From: Agrostemma githago | Taxonomy: Eukaryota > Streptophyta > Magnoliopsida > Caryophyllales > Caryophyllaceae | Reading direction: 5' to 3' | DNA: 64,000 bases | NCBI GenBank assembly: GCA_958450325.1 | Contig: OY288257.1 | Span: forward strand, 4,979,873 to 5,043,872 | Shown here: in pieces, positions 47,567 through 58,408 of the stretch | Layout: the number at the start of each line of letters is the position of its first letter | Position numbering within the stretch: the stretch's first letter is position 1 | The notes under the pieces: model-generated | Told to the model about the DNA's origin: nothing | Database searches by the model: none | The model's input: only the letters and a program-made list of their open reading frames with translations | Position numbers and translations under genes: made by a program

Positions 47567-50500
47567 ATGCCCACCGCAACAACCACCATCCTCCGCCGCA
47601 GCACCACCCGCTCCTTCTTCACCTCACGATCCACCCCCACCAAACCCCCTTCCTCACCCCCGCCTCGCCTCTACACACACCCCACCACCCCTACCACCCA
47701 CCTCGAACTCCTCTCATGGGGCCGCGGCTCCTCGGGTCAACTCGGTCTCACCACCGAGTTAACCCGCCTCTACCCCACCACTTTCTCCTCCCTCCTCCTC
47801 CCACCATCCTTCCGCCTCGCCTCCACCCCCGGCCGCCTCCCAGCCGCCCCAACCGCCGAATCAACGGCGATGGTGGGAGTGTCATCCGGGCTGTTCCATT
47901 CGGCGGCGGTGGTAGATGGGCTGGTGTGGGTTTGGGGTAAGGGTGACGGTGGTCGGCTTGGGTTGGGGCATGAACATTCGGAGTGTGGGCCGAAGATGAA
48001 TCCGTATTTGGAGGGGGTTGAGATGCTTGCCCTTGGTGGCCTCCACTCTCTTGCTCTTACTTCTCAAGGCCAAATCTTTAGTTGGTCAGTCTTCTTTCTT
48101 TCTCTTGTCCTTTAGGATCAAAATTGATCAAAATTTCCTGCTCTTCTTCCTATTTATCCAATTGATATAGATTACTCCTCTGTCATGTGGTAGTTTCCGG
48201 GATTGAATATGTCATTTTCGACTTGAATTGAATATGTTACATTGTAATACTATGTGGTAGTGAAATGGGAATTCAATTTCGCTGGCTCGCTTGATTGCGT
48301 TAGGGCTTGTTTTGATCGAGGGATTTGTAGGAAGGCGAACGGAGGGGGATCAAGGGAGCTAAAATCCGCCAGTTGGTTACCTAATGTGGGTGTAAGAGCT
48401 TGTTTGGATTGAGGGATTTGAAGGAAAGGGGAGGGAAGCAAGGGATGGGAAACCCCTTGTTTATTTATTTAGATAATAAATGAGGGCGAAAGGAAATCAA
48501 AATTGTTCCTACACAGGAAAGATTTGGAGGGAAATGTTACCTTGAGAGAGGTTTAGAGCAGCTTAGAACGAGTTTTTGATACATCTTTATTTACAGAAAC
48601 ATATTGTGAAAATTTAGAGGTGGAATGAATTTGGCAGTGTAGGACAGTGATCATATGAGTTAGATGATGGGATGTCTTGATGAGGATATTGCCGGTTTGT
48701 CAGAAAGGTGGCAATTTGTAGTGCCAGATGACAAACTAGGAAGGTGGAAACTGTGTTTGGTGCATAAGTTAATCTTTCTTACGGTGTGCATTTGTACTTT
48801 CTTTGAAGCTTGATGGGTTTACCTTTTCCAAAATAAAGTTTGCAGGGGCTATGGTGGGTTTGGCGCTCTTGGTCATTCTGTTTTCACCAGAGAACTGGTT
48901 CCTAGGATGGTTGGAGGTTCTTGGAGTGGGAAAATCACGCATATTGCCACCAGTGGAACACATACTGCTGCTATTACTGATTCAGGTGAGTTTGATGCTT
49001 TTATCATACATATAATGTTTCTTCCGTATTGCGCTGTGGTCAGTTGTGCACTCGTGTTACCAACCTTGTCACTCCATCCCATTTACATTGTATGCACTTG
49101 GCTGTTTGGTAAAAAAAATGTCTACTTTGGCAATATTTTCTCACAAAGCACAATAGTTACAAGCTTCAAATCAAATGATGATCCCATTTACAGGTGAGGT
49201 GTACACTTGGGGTCGAGAAGAAGGGGACGGTAGATTGGGTCTTGGCCCTGGACGAGGCCCGGACCAAACGGGTGGGCTTAGTACCCCAGGCAAAGTAAAA
49301 GCACTGCCTGTTCCTGTGGCTGCCGTTGCTTGTGGGGGCTTTTTTACAATGGCTCTGACTGAACAAGGTCAACTTTGGACCTGGGGAGGTAACCTTTTTG
49401 TCTTCTTGGAAACCGTGTTGGAAGAAGATGTTGTCATTCTTTTGCCTTTCTTTGGTTCTTGTCTCCTAATGTAGTTGCAGGAATTATGCAGATTTAGAGT
49501 AACAAAGTACTAACACATTACATTTTATTGTTGCTGTGGCAGCCAATTCAAACAACGAGCTTGGAACGGCTGATAAGATTGGCGGTTGGCGGCCTAGACA
49601 AATTCCAAGTCTCGAAAATGTGCGTGTACTCCAAGTCGCTTGCGGTGGGTATCATTCACTTGCTCTTACAGGTGGGTTCAAGATTCTTATTGTTTGATAA
49701 ACTACATGCAACTCTTCTTATGTATTTCGTAACATCTTTGCTTACTACGAAGTAGTAGTACTTTGTAGTGTCTGATCTCGTGTTGTTACAGGTGATGGTA
49801 AGGTGCTTTCATGGGGACATGGTGGTCATGGTCAGTTGGGTCATTCTTCTATTCAAAATCAGAAGGTGCCTACAATGATCGAGGCTTTAGCTGAGGAAAA
49901 TGTTGTGTCTATAGCTTGCGGAGGTTCCTCTTCAGCTGCTGTAACTGGTAAGTTGTTTTGACATCTTCTCAGCTTATGTTGGTCATAGTAATTCCCTGAT
50001 GCATAAATCGCAAATTCCTTGTGTTGTAGCACCCATGTATACATTCCTTTTTTGGGCTGTTTCAACGAGTTTTTATACACAATCTTTTTCAGGCCCTTTT
50101 GAAAAAAAAAAACTGAAACTAACGCCCAGAATAACTTGCAATCCCACAAAGGCTGCCTTTTATACTTCCCGAAAGGGCCCACAAAGTCGTAACCCCACTT
50201 GCTATGTTTTTTCCCCTTTACTGGAGACTCCATTCCACAAGAAATCTGTATGAAACGTACTGGAACGAAGGGAGTTTCAAATAGCTAAAGTTGTGGTAAT
50301 GGGTCAGCCTGACTCAGCCCTGGTTACCATCTACTCTCTTTCGCAATGGATTGATACTCGTATGTGCATTTAGAAAGGCTGAGACGTTTGTTTTGTTTCA
50401 CATGTACGAAGTAAGCTAATAAGCTATACTAGTTTAGTACTTTAGTAGGCTTTAAATTATGCATCTTTAAACAGAAACGGGGAAGCTATACATGTGGGGA

Positions 50501-50674
50501 AACGCCAAAGATTCGCAATTAGGGGTCCCTGGGCTGCCAGAGATACAATCTTCTCCAATTCAAGTGAACTTTTTGAGAGAAGATGATGACTTGGGCCCCC
50601 ATCACGTGCTTTCTGTTGCCGTGGGCGCCTCACATGCTATATGCTTAGCTTCAAGGTCTACTGCCCAAGAGTGA
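47567..50674 (+). CDS. RUG3: RCC1-repeat protein, RUG3-like (probably mitochondrial)
   Basis: RCC1/UVR8-type seven-bladed propeller protein. The Arabidopsis RUG3 member works in mitochondria on nad2 transcript splicing. Six exons: 47567-48084, 48846-48985, 49194-49388, 49543-49671, 49792-49947, 50475-50674; total 1338 nt, 445 aa. ATG at 47567. The N-terminus (PTATTTILRRSTTRSFFTSR) is rich in Arg, Ser and Thr without acids, as in mitochondrial presequences. RCC1 repeat signatures recur: LLSWGRGSSGQLGLT, VWVWGKGDGGRLGLGH, VYTWGREEGDGRLGLG, LWTWG, VLSWGHGGHGQLGHS and LYMWGNAKDSQLGVPG. Each is followed by ACGG- or SxG-type loops (VACGGFFTMALT, VACGGYHSLALT, IACGGSSSAAVT). Four of the five introns interrupt after G of a Gly or Ala codon (phase 1). 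UVR8-specific Trp clusters were not looked for; another RCC1 paralogue is possible, but the presequence favours RUG3. Confidence 0.85.
48301..48440. repeat. Imperfect direct repeat in RUG3-like intron 1
   Basis: GGGCTTGTTTTGATCGAGGG (48303-48322) and GAGCTTGTTTGGATTGAGGG (48395-48414) are followed by similar ATTTG and purine-rich sequence. CTTGTTTGGATTGAGGG-like ends are common in plant MITEs; element limits are not clear. Confidence 0.45.
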
Positions 50675-53600
50675 ACCAACCAATGGACCCAGTTTCATGG
50701 TTCTAGTTTACCATGGGAAGCAGAAGAAATAGTTACACTGACTATGAACTCGAAGGGCAAGTACTAAATTTGGGTTTAGTACGACTTGGACGAGTGGTAA
50801 TAGTCGACCTCTCCAGTCCCATAACGTCTTTCCTTCTGCCGGGGATCTCAATACCATCCCTCGTTTGTCTAGGGATTTGATAGAATAGCATGTAAACCAC
50901 ATGTTTCAGAGGACTTTTAGTTCCTGTAATGAGTTCACTGATGTTTCATGGCGCCCGATATTCAGACTAATAAAAACTGATTGTAAATCTACTCTGGCTT
51001 GTTGTTAAACCACACTGCATTGATATTCATTGGGTTCTAGTACTTGTAGATGATTAGAATTTGCGGCCTTTTTCAACCAAATTTGGCACCGATTATGTTT
51101 TTTACCAATCAGTCGCTAGAATGTCATTCCGTACTTTTTTTTTACCCATTTGACAATATGGTACTCCGTAGCACCTAATTCTCTTGTTTGCACCAAAAAA
51201 TAGAGGTCCCTACTTAATATGTATGGAAAATGTATGTACTGAAAGTGCGTAAGAGTATGTGTTGTCTTTGTAAAATACTCACAAGGAAACATGATACACC
51301 TCATGTGACTGCGAGGTTGATGGTTTACTGATTACTGGAATGGAGTCGAGTGACTGACTGACATAATGACATTGATACTTCAACTTTTCCAACTTCATTT
51401 GCTATAATAGAGTTTTCTTCTTTCTTTAAACCACTTAATAAGATCCATTTTTTTTCCTTGGGCAAATAGGGGTACTTTCATTCATGGCTAGCTGTTGGTT
51501 TCAACAGCTCAGTAGGGCTTGTTCTTATGCATAATTAACATAAAGTCATGACTCATGAACATACGGATCTGAGTACAAGTAAAATCTATAGGAGCCAATT
51601 TGTGCTTAATTTCTATCGTCTTATAGGATAAATTATAAGGTCTTAAGTTATACTCTCTATCCGATGAAATGTTTGAGTCGGGCATATATGGTCATTGATA
51701 ACGTCACTCGGAAATACCCTTAGGCCACTCAATTTTGTCAGTGCAATATCGAATTAAAGTGGACATGCATGTTCTCACAAAATTGCGTGGCGTAACGAAA
51801 TTATCATCATTACTCATAACTTATTACTCAAAGTCGAGTGAACATAGATATGCTCTTACAAAATTGAGTGACAAAAACGGTTTTAGAGTGGAGTAGATGG
51901 TATTATTACAATCATTCATGGAGGCCGACTACTACTAGGCTTGCGAACGGAATGTATGTAGGTAGGGATCGACAGAGCAAAGCAAAGGGAGTTTTGGTAG
52001 GTAATTAATTAATTAATGGGTTAAGCTACAAACCTCTGATTCTCACATGTGAAAAGCAAGTTGCCTGAATCACATGTGAATAATACATACACACATACAA
52101 GTTGGAACTTGGAAGTTGCCCATAACTGTATGTATAGGCATCGACACCATGGAGATGGTATGACCAAAAGCCACTTTCTTATAACATGAGATTCTCCCCC
52201 CCCGCCCCCCCCCCCACCATTTATTTCATGCTAATATGGATTCCATTTTTCTTTTCCACTACATCCTTTGTCAATCCAGTTTCATCAAGTTTGAATATGT
52301 TACGAGTGGTTTTTTTTTTCCAATGAAGCACACTCAATCGTATGATATGTGAATCGAGCCTGGGAACTAGTCGTTAGACTATTTCCTCTTCTAATCTGAG
52401 TAATTTCCCGTTCTAATTTGAGAATTGCTAGTCCACGGACCATACAAATGATTGTAGTTAGACAAGAACAAACATGACAAACCCATCATCTTATTAGTAA
52501 AATCCTTCACTGTGCATTTGTATATTATAGGCCCTTTTTTACAAGACCAATGTCGTTAATAAAATCAAGATCATACTTGGAGTTGACGAGTGACTAGGAC
52601 CGATTCATTGGATCGAATAGTAGGTAGGGCCTACGAATTAACTAAAATACATACTCGTTGGGTTAATATTAAGTATGTTAAAATTAATCATATTCGATCC
52701 CTCCATTCATATCCAAAAGAACCTTATTCTTTTTTCGATCATTCAAATCCAATTGATCATTTTCCTTTTAAGTGCTAATTTGTCTCACATTATTATATTT
52801 TTGATATTATTTTAAGTTTTTCTTAATCTATTTGCCAAAAAGAAAATGTCTTACTGGATATGAATGAAGGGAATAGTTTAAATTTCGTACAAGCGGTACA
52901 ACTACTACTCCGTACAAACCTTTAGGTTGCATATAAAGATGCATAAACCTATAGGCCAATTGCATGAAAATGCATGTTACTACGTTTAGAGAAGAGTGCG
53001 CTACGTTGGAGGGGAAAATCGAACCCCAACCTCTCAACCGAAGATCAACATGTTACTCCGTATTAAGGTAGGATCAAGTTGTATACTTGTATAGTTGTAA
53101 GTGATAGACATCCTACTTAAAACTTTGTTTTGGACACATTGAATCATACTCCGTACTAGCTATCCTACGAAATTGTGATCCTACATTCATACGGAAGATT
53201 GGGATTGTTTATTTGCGCTTGCTTGTGGATGGTCGAATCGTACGATCCTACTATCTGTATAGATAATTTGATTGGTAAGATAAAGGGGAGACGAGGTTTA
53301 ATTTGTTGCTAGCTTTTAATTAGGTGTATTAAGTTTTCAGATGTCCACTTCACACTTGTATGCACTAACAAAAAAAATTTCATAGTCAGTATATAATTCG
53401 TCAGGTGGATATCGTGTTGTGACATTAAAATTAATTTTAAGTACGGTTTTAATTAAAATATAAACATAAAATCCAACCAGATTTTCCTAGATAATATATG
53501 AAGCGATTATATATACCGTATTATTTAAAAAATTAAAAATAAAAGTTGTTATAACTTGGATAATTTAACAACAATATCCATAATATCGAACATTGGAACC

Positions 53601-53916
53601 CTCCGATAATGATCTTCCCCGACCCCTGAACATAAAAAACCAATCCAAACAAAACAAAACAAGTTGCAAGTAAGGAATAATCATAGTCGTCTCTCTTATT
53701 ATACACACAAATTTGACGCAGTAATCAAACAACACACGCTCAGGCTCAGGCTCAGATCAGACAAACACACGTACACGTACACGTACTAGATACTAGATAC
53801 TAGATAGTATTACTCAACTACGTTACGTACTGTTTTGTACGTAAATAAAATAACGAGAAAAACAACAACTGAGATATTAGGAAAAACAAAAACATGTAAT
53901 TAAAGAAACAATGAAA
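50675..53916. other. 3.2-kb intergenic region
   Basis: No gene recognised on either strand. It contains the RUG3-like 3' UTR (first about 300 bp), four TACTCCGTA words (51162, 52906, 53054, 53147), a C-rich run at 52196-52215 and, at 53917, the 3' end of the proline-rich protein gene. A 62-codon frame at 52590-52778 resembles nothing I know. Confidence 0.6.
52196..52215. repeat. C-rich homopolymer run
   Basis: Eight C, one G, then eleven C. Such tracts are prone to length errors and could form i-motif/G-quadruplex structures. Confidence 0.85.
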
Positions 53917-55026
53917 CTAGTAAGATGGACATTTGAATCCTGCAGGAGGAGTCTTGCCACAATCAATCAATACTTGAAGTGCAAGTGGAAGTACTATTGT
54001 TATGTCTAACAGCTTTGCTTTAATTGTAGTGCAAAGGCATACAGCTGCATCCACCCCCAAGAGCCCACCCAGCACCGGGCAACATGCATCCTTTGCCCCC
54101 CCTCCTATTCCTATGTGGATCAGCCCTCCTAGTATGTCCACGCATCCACTCAGCTTCAACGCGTCGATAGGGCACGTTGGCTCTACTGGTGGTGTTGGTA
54201 TTATGGGTGGTAGTGGTGGTGGACACGGTGTTTCAGGTGGTGTAGGGGTGTAGGGTGGGGTGACTTCAGGTGGTGTAGGGGTGTAGGGCGGGGTGACTTC
54301 TGGTGGTGTGGGAGTGTAGGGTGGGGTGACTTCTGGGGGTGTCGGGGTGTAGGGTGGGGTGACTTCAGGTGGTGTGGGAGTGTAGGGTGGGGTGACTTCA
54401 GGTGGTGTAGGGGTGTAGGGTGGGCTTATAGGAGGTGTAGGGGTGTAGGGTGGGCTTACAGGAGGGGTTGGTGTGTAGGGTGGGCTTACATGGGGTGGTT
54501 TGGGGGTGTAGGGCGGGCTTACATGGGGAGGTTTGGGAGTGTAGGGTGGAGTTACATGAGGAGGTTTGGGAGTGTAGGGTGGAGTTACATGAGGAGGTTT
54601 GGGTGTGTAGGGTGGACTTACATGGGGTGGTTTGGGAGTGTAGGGTGGTCCAACATGGGGTGGCTTGGGAGTGTAGGGTGGTCCAACATGGGGTGGCTTG
54701 GGAGTGTAGGGTGGTCCAACATGGGGTGGCTTGGGAATGTAGGGAGGGCCAACATGAGGTGGCTTGGGAGTGGAGGGTGGGCCAACATGGGGTGGCTTAG
54801 GAGTGTAGGGAGGGCCAACATGGGGTGGTTTGGGAATGTAGGGTGGGCCAGCATGAGGTGGCTTGGGGGAGGGGGGTTTGTGAGGGTGAGGGTGAGAGGG
54901 AGAGGGCGGACAGGAGGGTTTAGGGGGAGGAAGGTAAGGGCAGTAAGGGCATGCCAAGGAAGTGAGGAAAGTGGTAATATGAACCAGGAAAACGAGGAGA
55001 AGAGCAGCAACTGAAGATGACCTCAT
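53917..55026 (-). CDS. Secreted hybrid proline-rich protein (HyPRP, 8-cysteine LTP-like domain)
   Basis: Cell-wall-type protein, single exon, 369 aa. A signal peptide (RSSSVAALLLVFLVHITTFL) covers about residues 2-25. Residues 26-280 are a proline-rich repeat domain built from 11-residue units: first PKPPHVGPPYT-like (about 12 copies, V/S/T variants), then TPPEVTPPYTP (about six copies). The last ~85 residues are the eight-cysteine domain with order C-C-CC-CxC-C-C (CPIDALKLSGC, DACCPVLGG, VCLCTTI, IDCGKTPP, KCPSY). This is the Hydrophob_seed/AAI family, here joined to a structural repeat and expected to sit in the wall or at the wall-membrane interface. A TATA box lies 75 bp upstream. The repeats are near-identical at DNA level (33-bp units), so copy number may vary between alleles. 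No break seen. Confidence 0.93.
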   Translation of the reverse strand: MRSSSVAALLLVFLVHITTFLTSLACPYCPYLPPPKPSCPPSPSHPHPHKPPSPKPPHAGPPYIPKPPHVGPPYTPKPPHVGPPSTPKPPHVGPPYIPKPPHVGPPYTPKPPHVGPPYTPKPPHVGPPYTPKPPHVSPPYTPKPPHVTPPYTPKPPHVTPPYTPKPPHVSPPYTPKPPHVSPPYTPTPPVSPPYTPTPPISPPYTPTPPEVTPPYTPTPPEVTPPYTPTPPEVTPPYTPTPPEVTPPYTPTPPEVTPPYTPTPPETPCPPPLPPIIPTPPVEPTCPIDALKLSGCVDILGGLIHIGIGGGAKDACCPVLGGLLGVDAAVCLCTTIKAKLLDITIVLPLALQVLIDCGKTPPAGFKCPSY

Positions 55027-55100
55027 ATTTGAGAGGTAAACTCACCAAGGAAAGTGGGGGTTAGAGAGTGTAGATTAGTAAGACGAATGTGAAGGGGTTC

Positions 55101-55106
55101 TTATAG
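55101..55106 (-). promoter_or_regulatory. TATA box of the HyPRP gene
   Basis: Minus-strand CTATAA (followed by GAA) 75 bp upstream of the ATG at 55026, a normal distance for a short leader. Confidence 0.55.
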
Positions 55107-56607
55107 GAAGAGATCAGAACTCAATGTACAAGTAAAAATGAATTGGTTAATAGCTGTTGCCAACTTGCTTGTTGCCTCACTACATGTTAATTTCTCATAA
55201 CAGGCTTCACCTCAACACATACTCCATATATTAACTGCAACGGCTTGTGTAACCTCGTTCTTTGCACTTGCCTCCGGTGTTTCACAATTGCCAAGAACTG
55301 ACCGTCGCACTTCTTGTTGGCATATGATTGTTCAACATTCACTTATCCTGGACCCTTTGATGGATCAATCATCCCATATATACTTGTGATAGAAAAATCA
55401 TCCCTTTTTTTTGTTTCTTTGACATAAGTTTAGTCCGTTACAAATGGAAATGGGGTGTGACGAAAGTTGGCCATATAAGGTTTGATTGGATGCTTTTCAT
55501 TTACACTTAAAATGAATTAGCATTGAAAGCTCTGAGCTAGTACTAGCTTCACCAAGTGATCGTTTATTCGTTTCTCATCTTTTCATCGATATGAAACATT
55601 CACATATGAGAATCTTTCGATGTATCCTATCAGAAAATTTCCCCGCAAAGTGTACTTCAACTCGCTATACACAAGAACTTTCCACAATTCAATGTATACC
55701 GACTTATCGCAAAACCATATTACAAAAACCCTATGAATAATTCAGTGGGCAAGCAAAGGATGGAGTGGTTAGTAAACTAGTAATAATGAGTTTTGTCATA
55801 TCAGACTTGACTCGGGGATGAGTAAGAAGACAGGCAACAAGTTGAAAGATAAATTGGAGGTATGTTGAGCAATGGGTGATGTCGTGTGTAAAGCAGTCAA
55901 TACCGGTAATATTAACAAGAAGGGGGTGAGTGAATTTAATTAAGTCGCGACAAATTCTTATTTGTAAGGTTGAATATCACCTACATGAATAAATAAAGAG
56001 TGAAACGTCATTGTTACTCCCGGTATATTCTAAATTTTGTCTTATCTACCTATGTGAGTGATATTTAATCTGTCACAACTTTGTAACGGATATATCCGAA
56101 ACAAGGAAAACTTATAATTGGGTCATTGGAGAAAATCCAGGGAAAGGGAATTCAATGATTGATAAGGGGGGGTTTAGCATTTAGTGGCTAAGTTGGGAGT
56201 AGAAGACAAGGGACTATATAGTCCGTGATCGAACGCAGCATCTCAATGCCATGTGAACCTTTCTCATTCCTCCCTCCCTCCCAACTTTAGTTTTGTCTAT
56301 TCCAATCCTCTCTCACTAACTCACCCAATAATCACTGCTTAATAGGAGTACTCCTCTACTACTTAGTACTAGTAGTTGTTAGTACTTACCTTCCATTTAT
56401 TTTATCAATCCCCCAATTGTTTTGCTTTAAGAGATCACATGTCGCCTACTCCGCAATATGTTACTCGTACGGTCGTACATAATACAGCGGCTAATCGAGA
56501 TTGGGCCATCTTAATTGTTGTCGACTGTTTTCGACTTTGTACAAAAAAATAAGAAATAAATAAAGAATTAATGGAAAGAGGAAAAGATAAATAAATAGTA
56601 TTCCTTC
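55107..56607. other. HyPRP upstream region, no gene seen
   Basis: 1.5 kb of AT-rich sequence between the HyPRP promoter and the left edge of the LTR retrotransposon. No ORF with family resemblance. Confidence 0.6.
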
Positions 56608-56878
56608 TGTTTGGGTATCAAACAATCATATACCTCCCGCCGGGTATGGCCGGCGATCCTCCTCTCCCGACTTATGAAGCCCAGAGTTCCGGACCTGCAC
56701 AGGGAGCAAACAAGGGACTCGGAGGGATTCCGAGGTTGCCTCTCCGACGCTCAAGTCAGTGGTGTGGATTGGAGGGTAGAGGTAAGATTATGGAGGATAT
56801 TACTTAACTTTCTAGAGAGATATCTTGTGTGAATGATGTGTTGGTGAATCATCCCCATCTAGACGGATGTCTTAGGGG

Positions 56879-56887
56879 TATTTATAG
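56879..56887 (-). promoter_or_regulatory. LTR TATA box (element orientation)
   Basis: CTATAAATA on the minus strand inside the proposed LTR, leaving about 250 bp for R and U5. Confidence 0.5.
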
Positions 56888-57258
56888 GACTCGAGACATG
56901 GAGGTCGGCCACCGGACCCCAAGCTGGACCGATGGCCTCCCTCCGGCTGGAGAGAGCCGGTGGGCCCTAGCTGGAGTGGTGACGACTCGATCATAACTCC
57001 GCCGGCTGCCGACCACACCTGTGGTGCCGACCCCCGTCAATTGCCCCTCACTGGATGTCCGCCCGGGGTCATCGTGGGCCGCTTTCAGTGAATAGTTCCT
57101 GGGCGAGGTGCCGCAGGGTCGGTGTTGGTTTGCGTGCAATCCGCTCGCCTTCCCTACTAGCCTAGGTTGTGTGTAGAGGTAATGATGGCTTTTGATTTCC
57201 CTAGATTGCTTTGGTGGTTGCATGCATTTAATGGTGTGCATGCATGGTTTAGCTCCCC

Positions 57259-57267
57259 TATATAAGG
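57259..57267 (+). promoter_or_regulatory. TATA-like box pointing to antisense ORF 1
   Basis: TATATAAGG on the plus strand, 67 bp upstream of the ATG at 57334, within the edge of the proposed LTR. TATATA is its own complement, so direction is not certain. Confidence 0.35.
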
Positions 57268-57333
57268 TCTTCATTTTTTGCCATTTTTGGCATCATTTTC
57301 TCATTCCTATTCTTTGAGAACTCGAACTTACTC

Positions 57334-57854
57334 ATGTCGTCCTCTTCTGGGAGCAATTCTCCACCCTCCGCCGTGGTGCATCCGAGCAGTCCTGTCCGGC
57401 GCAGGAAACGTTCCCCCTCTCCGGAGGGTTCGAAGCCTAAGTATGGGCGCTGGATTTCTCGGGGGCCACCCTACCGTCCACCGGCGCCTGTGGAAGCTGC
57501 CCCCCTGCTCCTCCTCCTACTATGGGGATTGCAAGGCGTTCTCCCGGTGATGATCGTGATCGCCCTCGCCGGCGTGCCAGGATGCACTTCGGCGTTTCTG
57601 AGCCGGACATCGATCCGGATTGTCCGTCGTCGGGCGGTCCCTCCGGCTCCTCTTTTTTGAGCAGCCATTCGTCCGGGCCATCCTGGATGGGCGGTCCTCT
57701 CTGCCCTAGTGATTCATCGGGCGAGATGGCGGAGGGTTTCGACACCCTTCGTGGGATTCGTGCCCCCCCTCCCTCTTCTGCCTCCTCCTCTTCCCCTGCT
57801 ACCTCGGACTCCTCTCTTCCTGACGAGGACACCGAGGGGGAGGATATGGAGTGA
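57334..57854 (+). pseudogene. Antisense ORF 1 of the Tat-like element, frameshifted
   Basis: Unknown Ser/Pro/Arg-rich protein on the strand opposite to pol. It starts MSSSSGSNSPPSAVV, continues with PVRRRKRSPSPEG and PKYGRWISRGPPYRPP, then changes frame around 57499-57520 (C-rich stretch). It continues as GIARRSPGDDRDRPRRRAR, SEPDIDPDC and an acidic Ser-rich end (DEDTEGEDME), stopping at 57852-57854. A TATA-like box precedes it. No family recognised; it could be a decayed relative of an extra ORF or non-coding. Confidence 0.4.
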
Positions 57855-58408
57855 GGTTCTCTGGGTGGCATGGGTCCGGAGGGTGCCTCGTTTTGTCGGT
57901 TGGGGCTAGTAGGTGGAAAGGCGGTGTATTCGGCTCTTATCTTGTTTTAGGTAGTTTTTTGTGTAATTTTGGGGGTTACCGGCCCTTTCTTTTATTGATG
58001 TTGTATTACTCGGTTGCCGGTTCCCTTATCCTGTGTATGTTGACTTTGTTTATTGAATGCGAATTTTCGTACTTTGCACCCCAAGTCACGCTTTCCCACT
58101 TGTCTGTCTCTTTTTGTGTTGTCTTTTCGCATTCTGTATTTTTGTTGTTGCATTGAATGCCACTTGCCCCTTGTCAGTTAATCTGGTGGGTGGCCCTAGG
58201 AGGCGTTCTTCATATAAATAGGGGCTCCCCCCCTCATTTGCCCCTTATTTGCCATCTCACTCTCTCACTAAGTGTAGAGCAAAACTTTACTTTCCTTTCG
58301 TCTCTGATTTAGTCGCCGTCTCCTGCCGCGGGAGTCCTAGTTTTTTGCCGGCTTTTCTAGGTTAGTTTTCTGTCTCTCATCTTTTGTTTATTCCTTTGCT
58401 CTCGCATC
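57855..58408. other. Spacer between antisense ORFs
   Basis: Contains the likely leader and promoter of the large antisense ORF. The block AATAGGGGCTCCCCCCCTCA (58218-58237) recurs in near-identical form at 62263-62281 beyond the tandem array. Confidence 0.55.
58213..58220 (+). promoter_or_regulatory. TATA box for antisense ORF 2
   Basis: TATAAATA on the plus strand, 189 bp upstream of the ATG at 58409, with a CT-rich leader (TCTCACTCTCTCAC) after it, as in plant promoters. Confidence 0.5.

Larger units (their letters stand above)
56608..57295 (-). repeat. Probable 3' LTR (688 bp)
   Basis: Begins TG at 56608 and ends CA at 57295 on the plus strand, as LTRs do on either strand. The element-strand 3' end reads GTTTGATACCCAAACA, a typical Tat-type terminus. 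Next to 57295, on the element strand, lies a purine-rich tract (AAAGAATAGGAATGAGAAAA), a fitting polypurine tract. A TATA box in element orientation (56879-56887) fits a U3-R-U5 layout. The second LTR is not in the window, so the limits are inferred. Confidence 0.6.

Noticed and set aside
52590..52778. 62-codon plus frame
   Set aside because: No resemblance to known proteins and no promoter; I looked for an organelle-derived insert but could not support it.
54450..55014. Plus-strand open frames of 116 and 174 codons opposite the HyPRP gene
   Set aside because: They are created by the 33-bp proline-rich repeat read backwards (Trp/Gly/Val-rich monotony) and have no domain or signal of their own.
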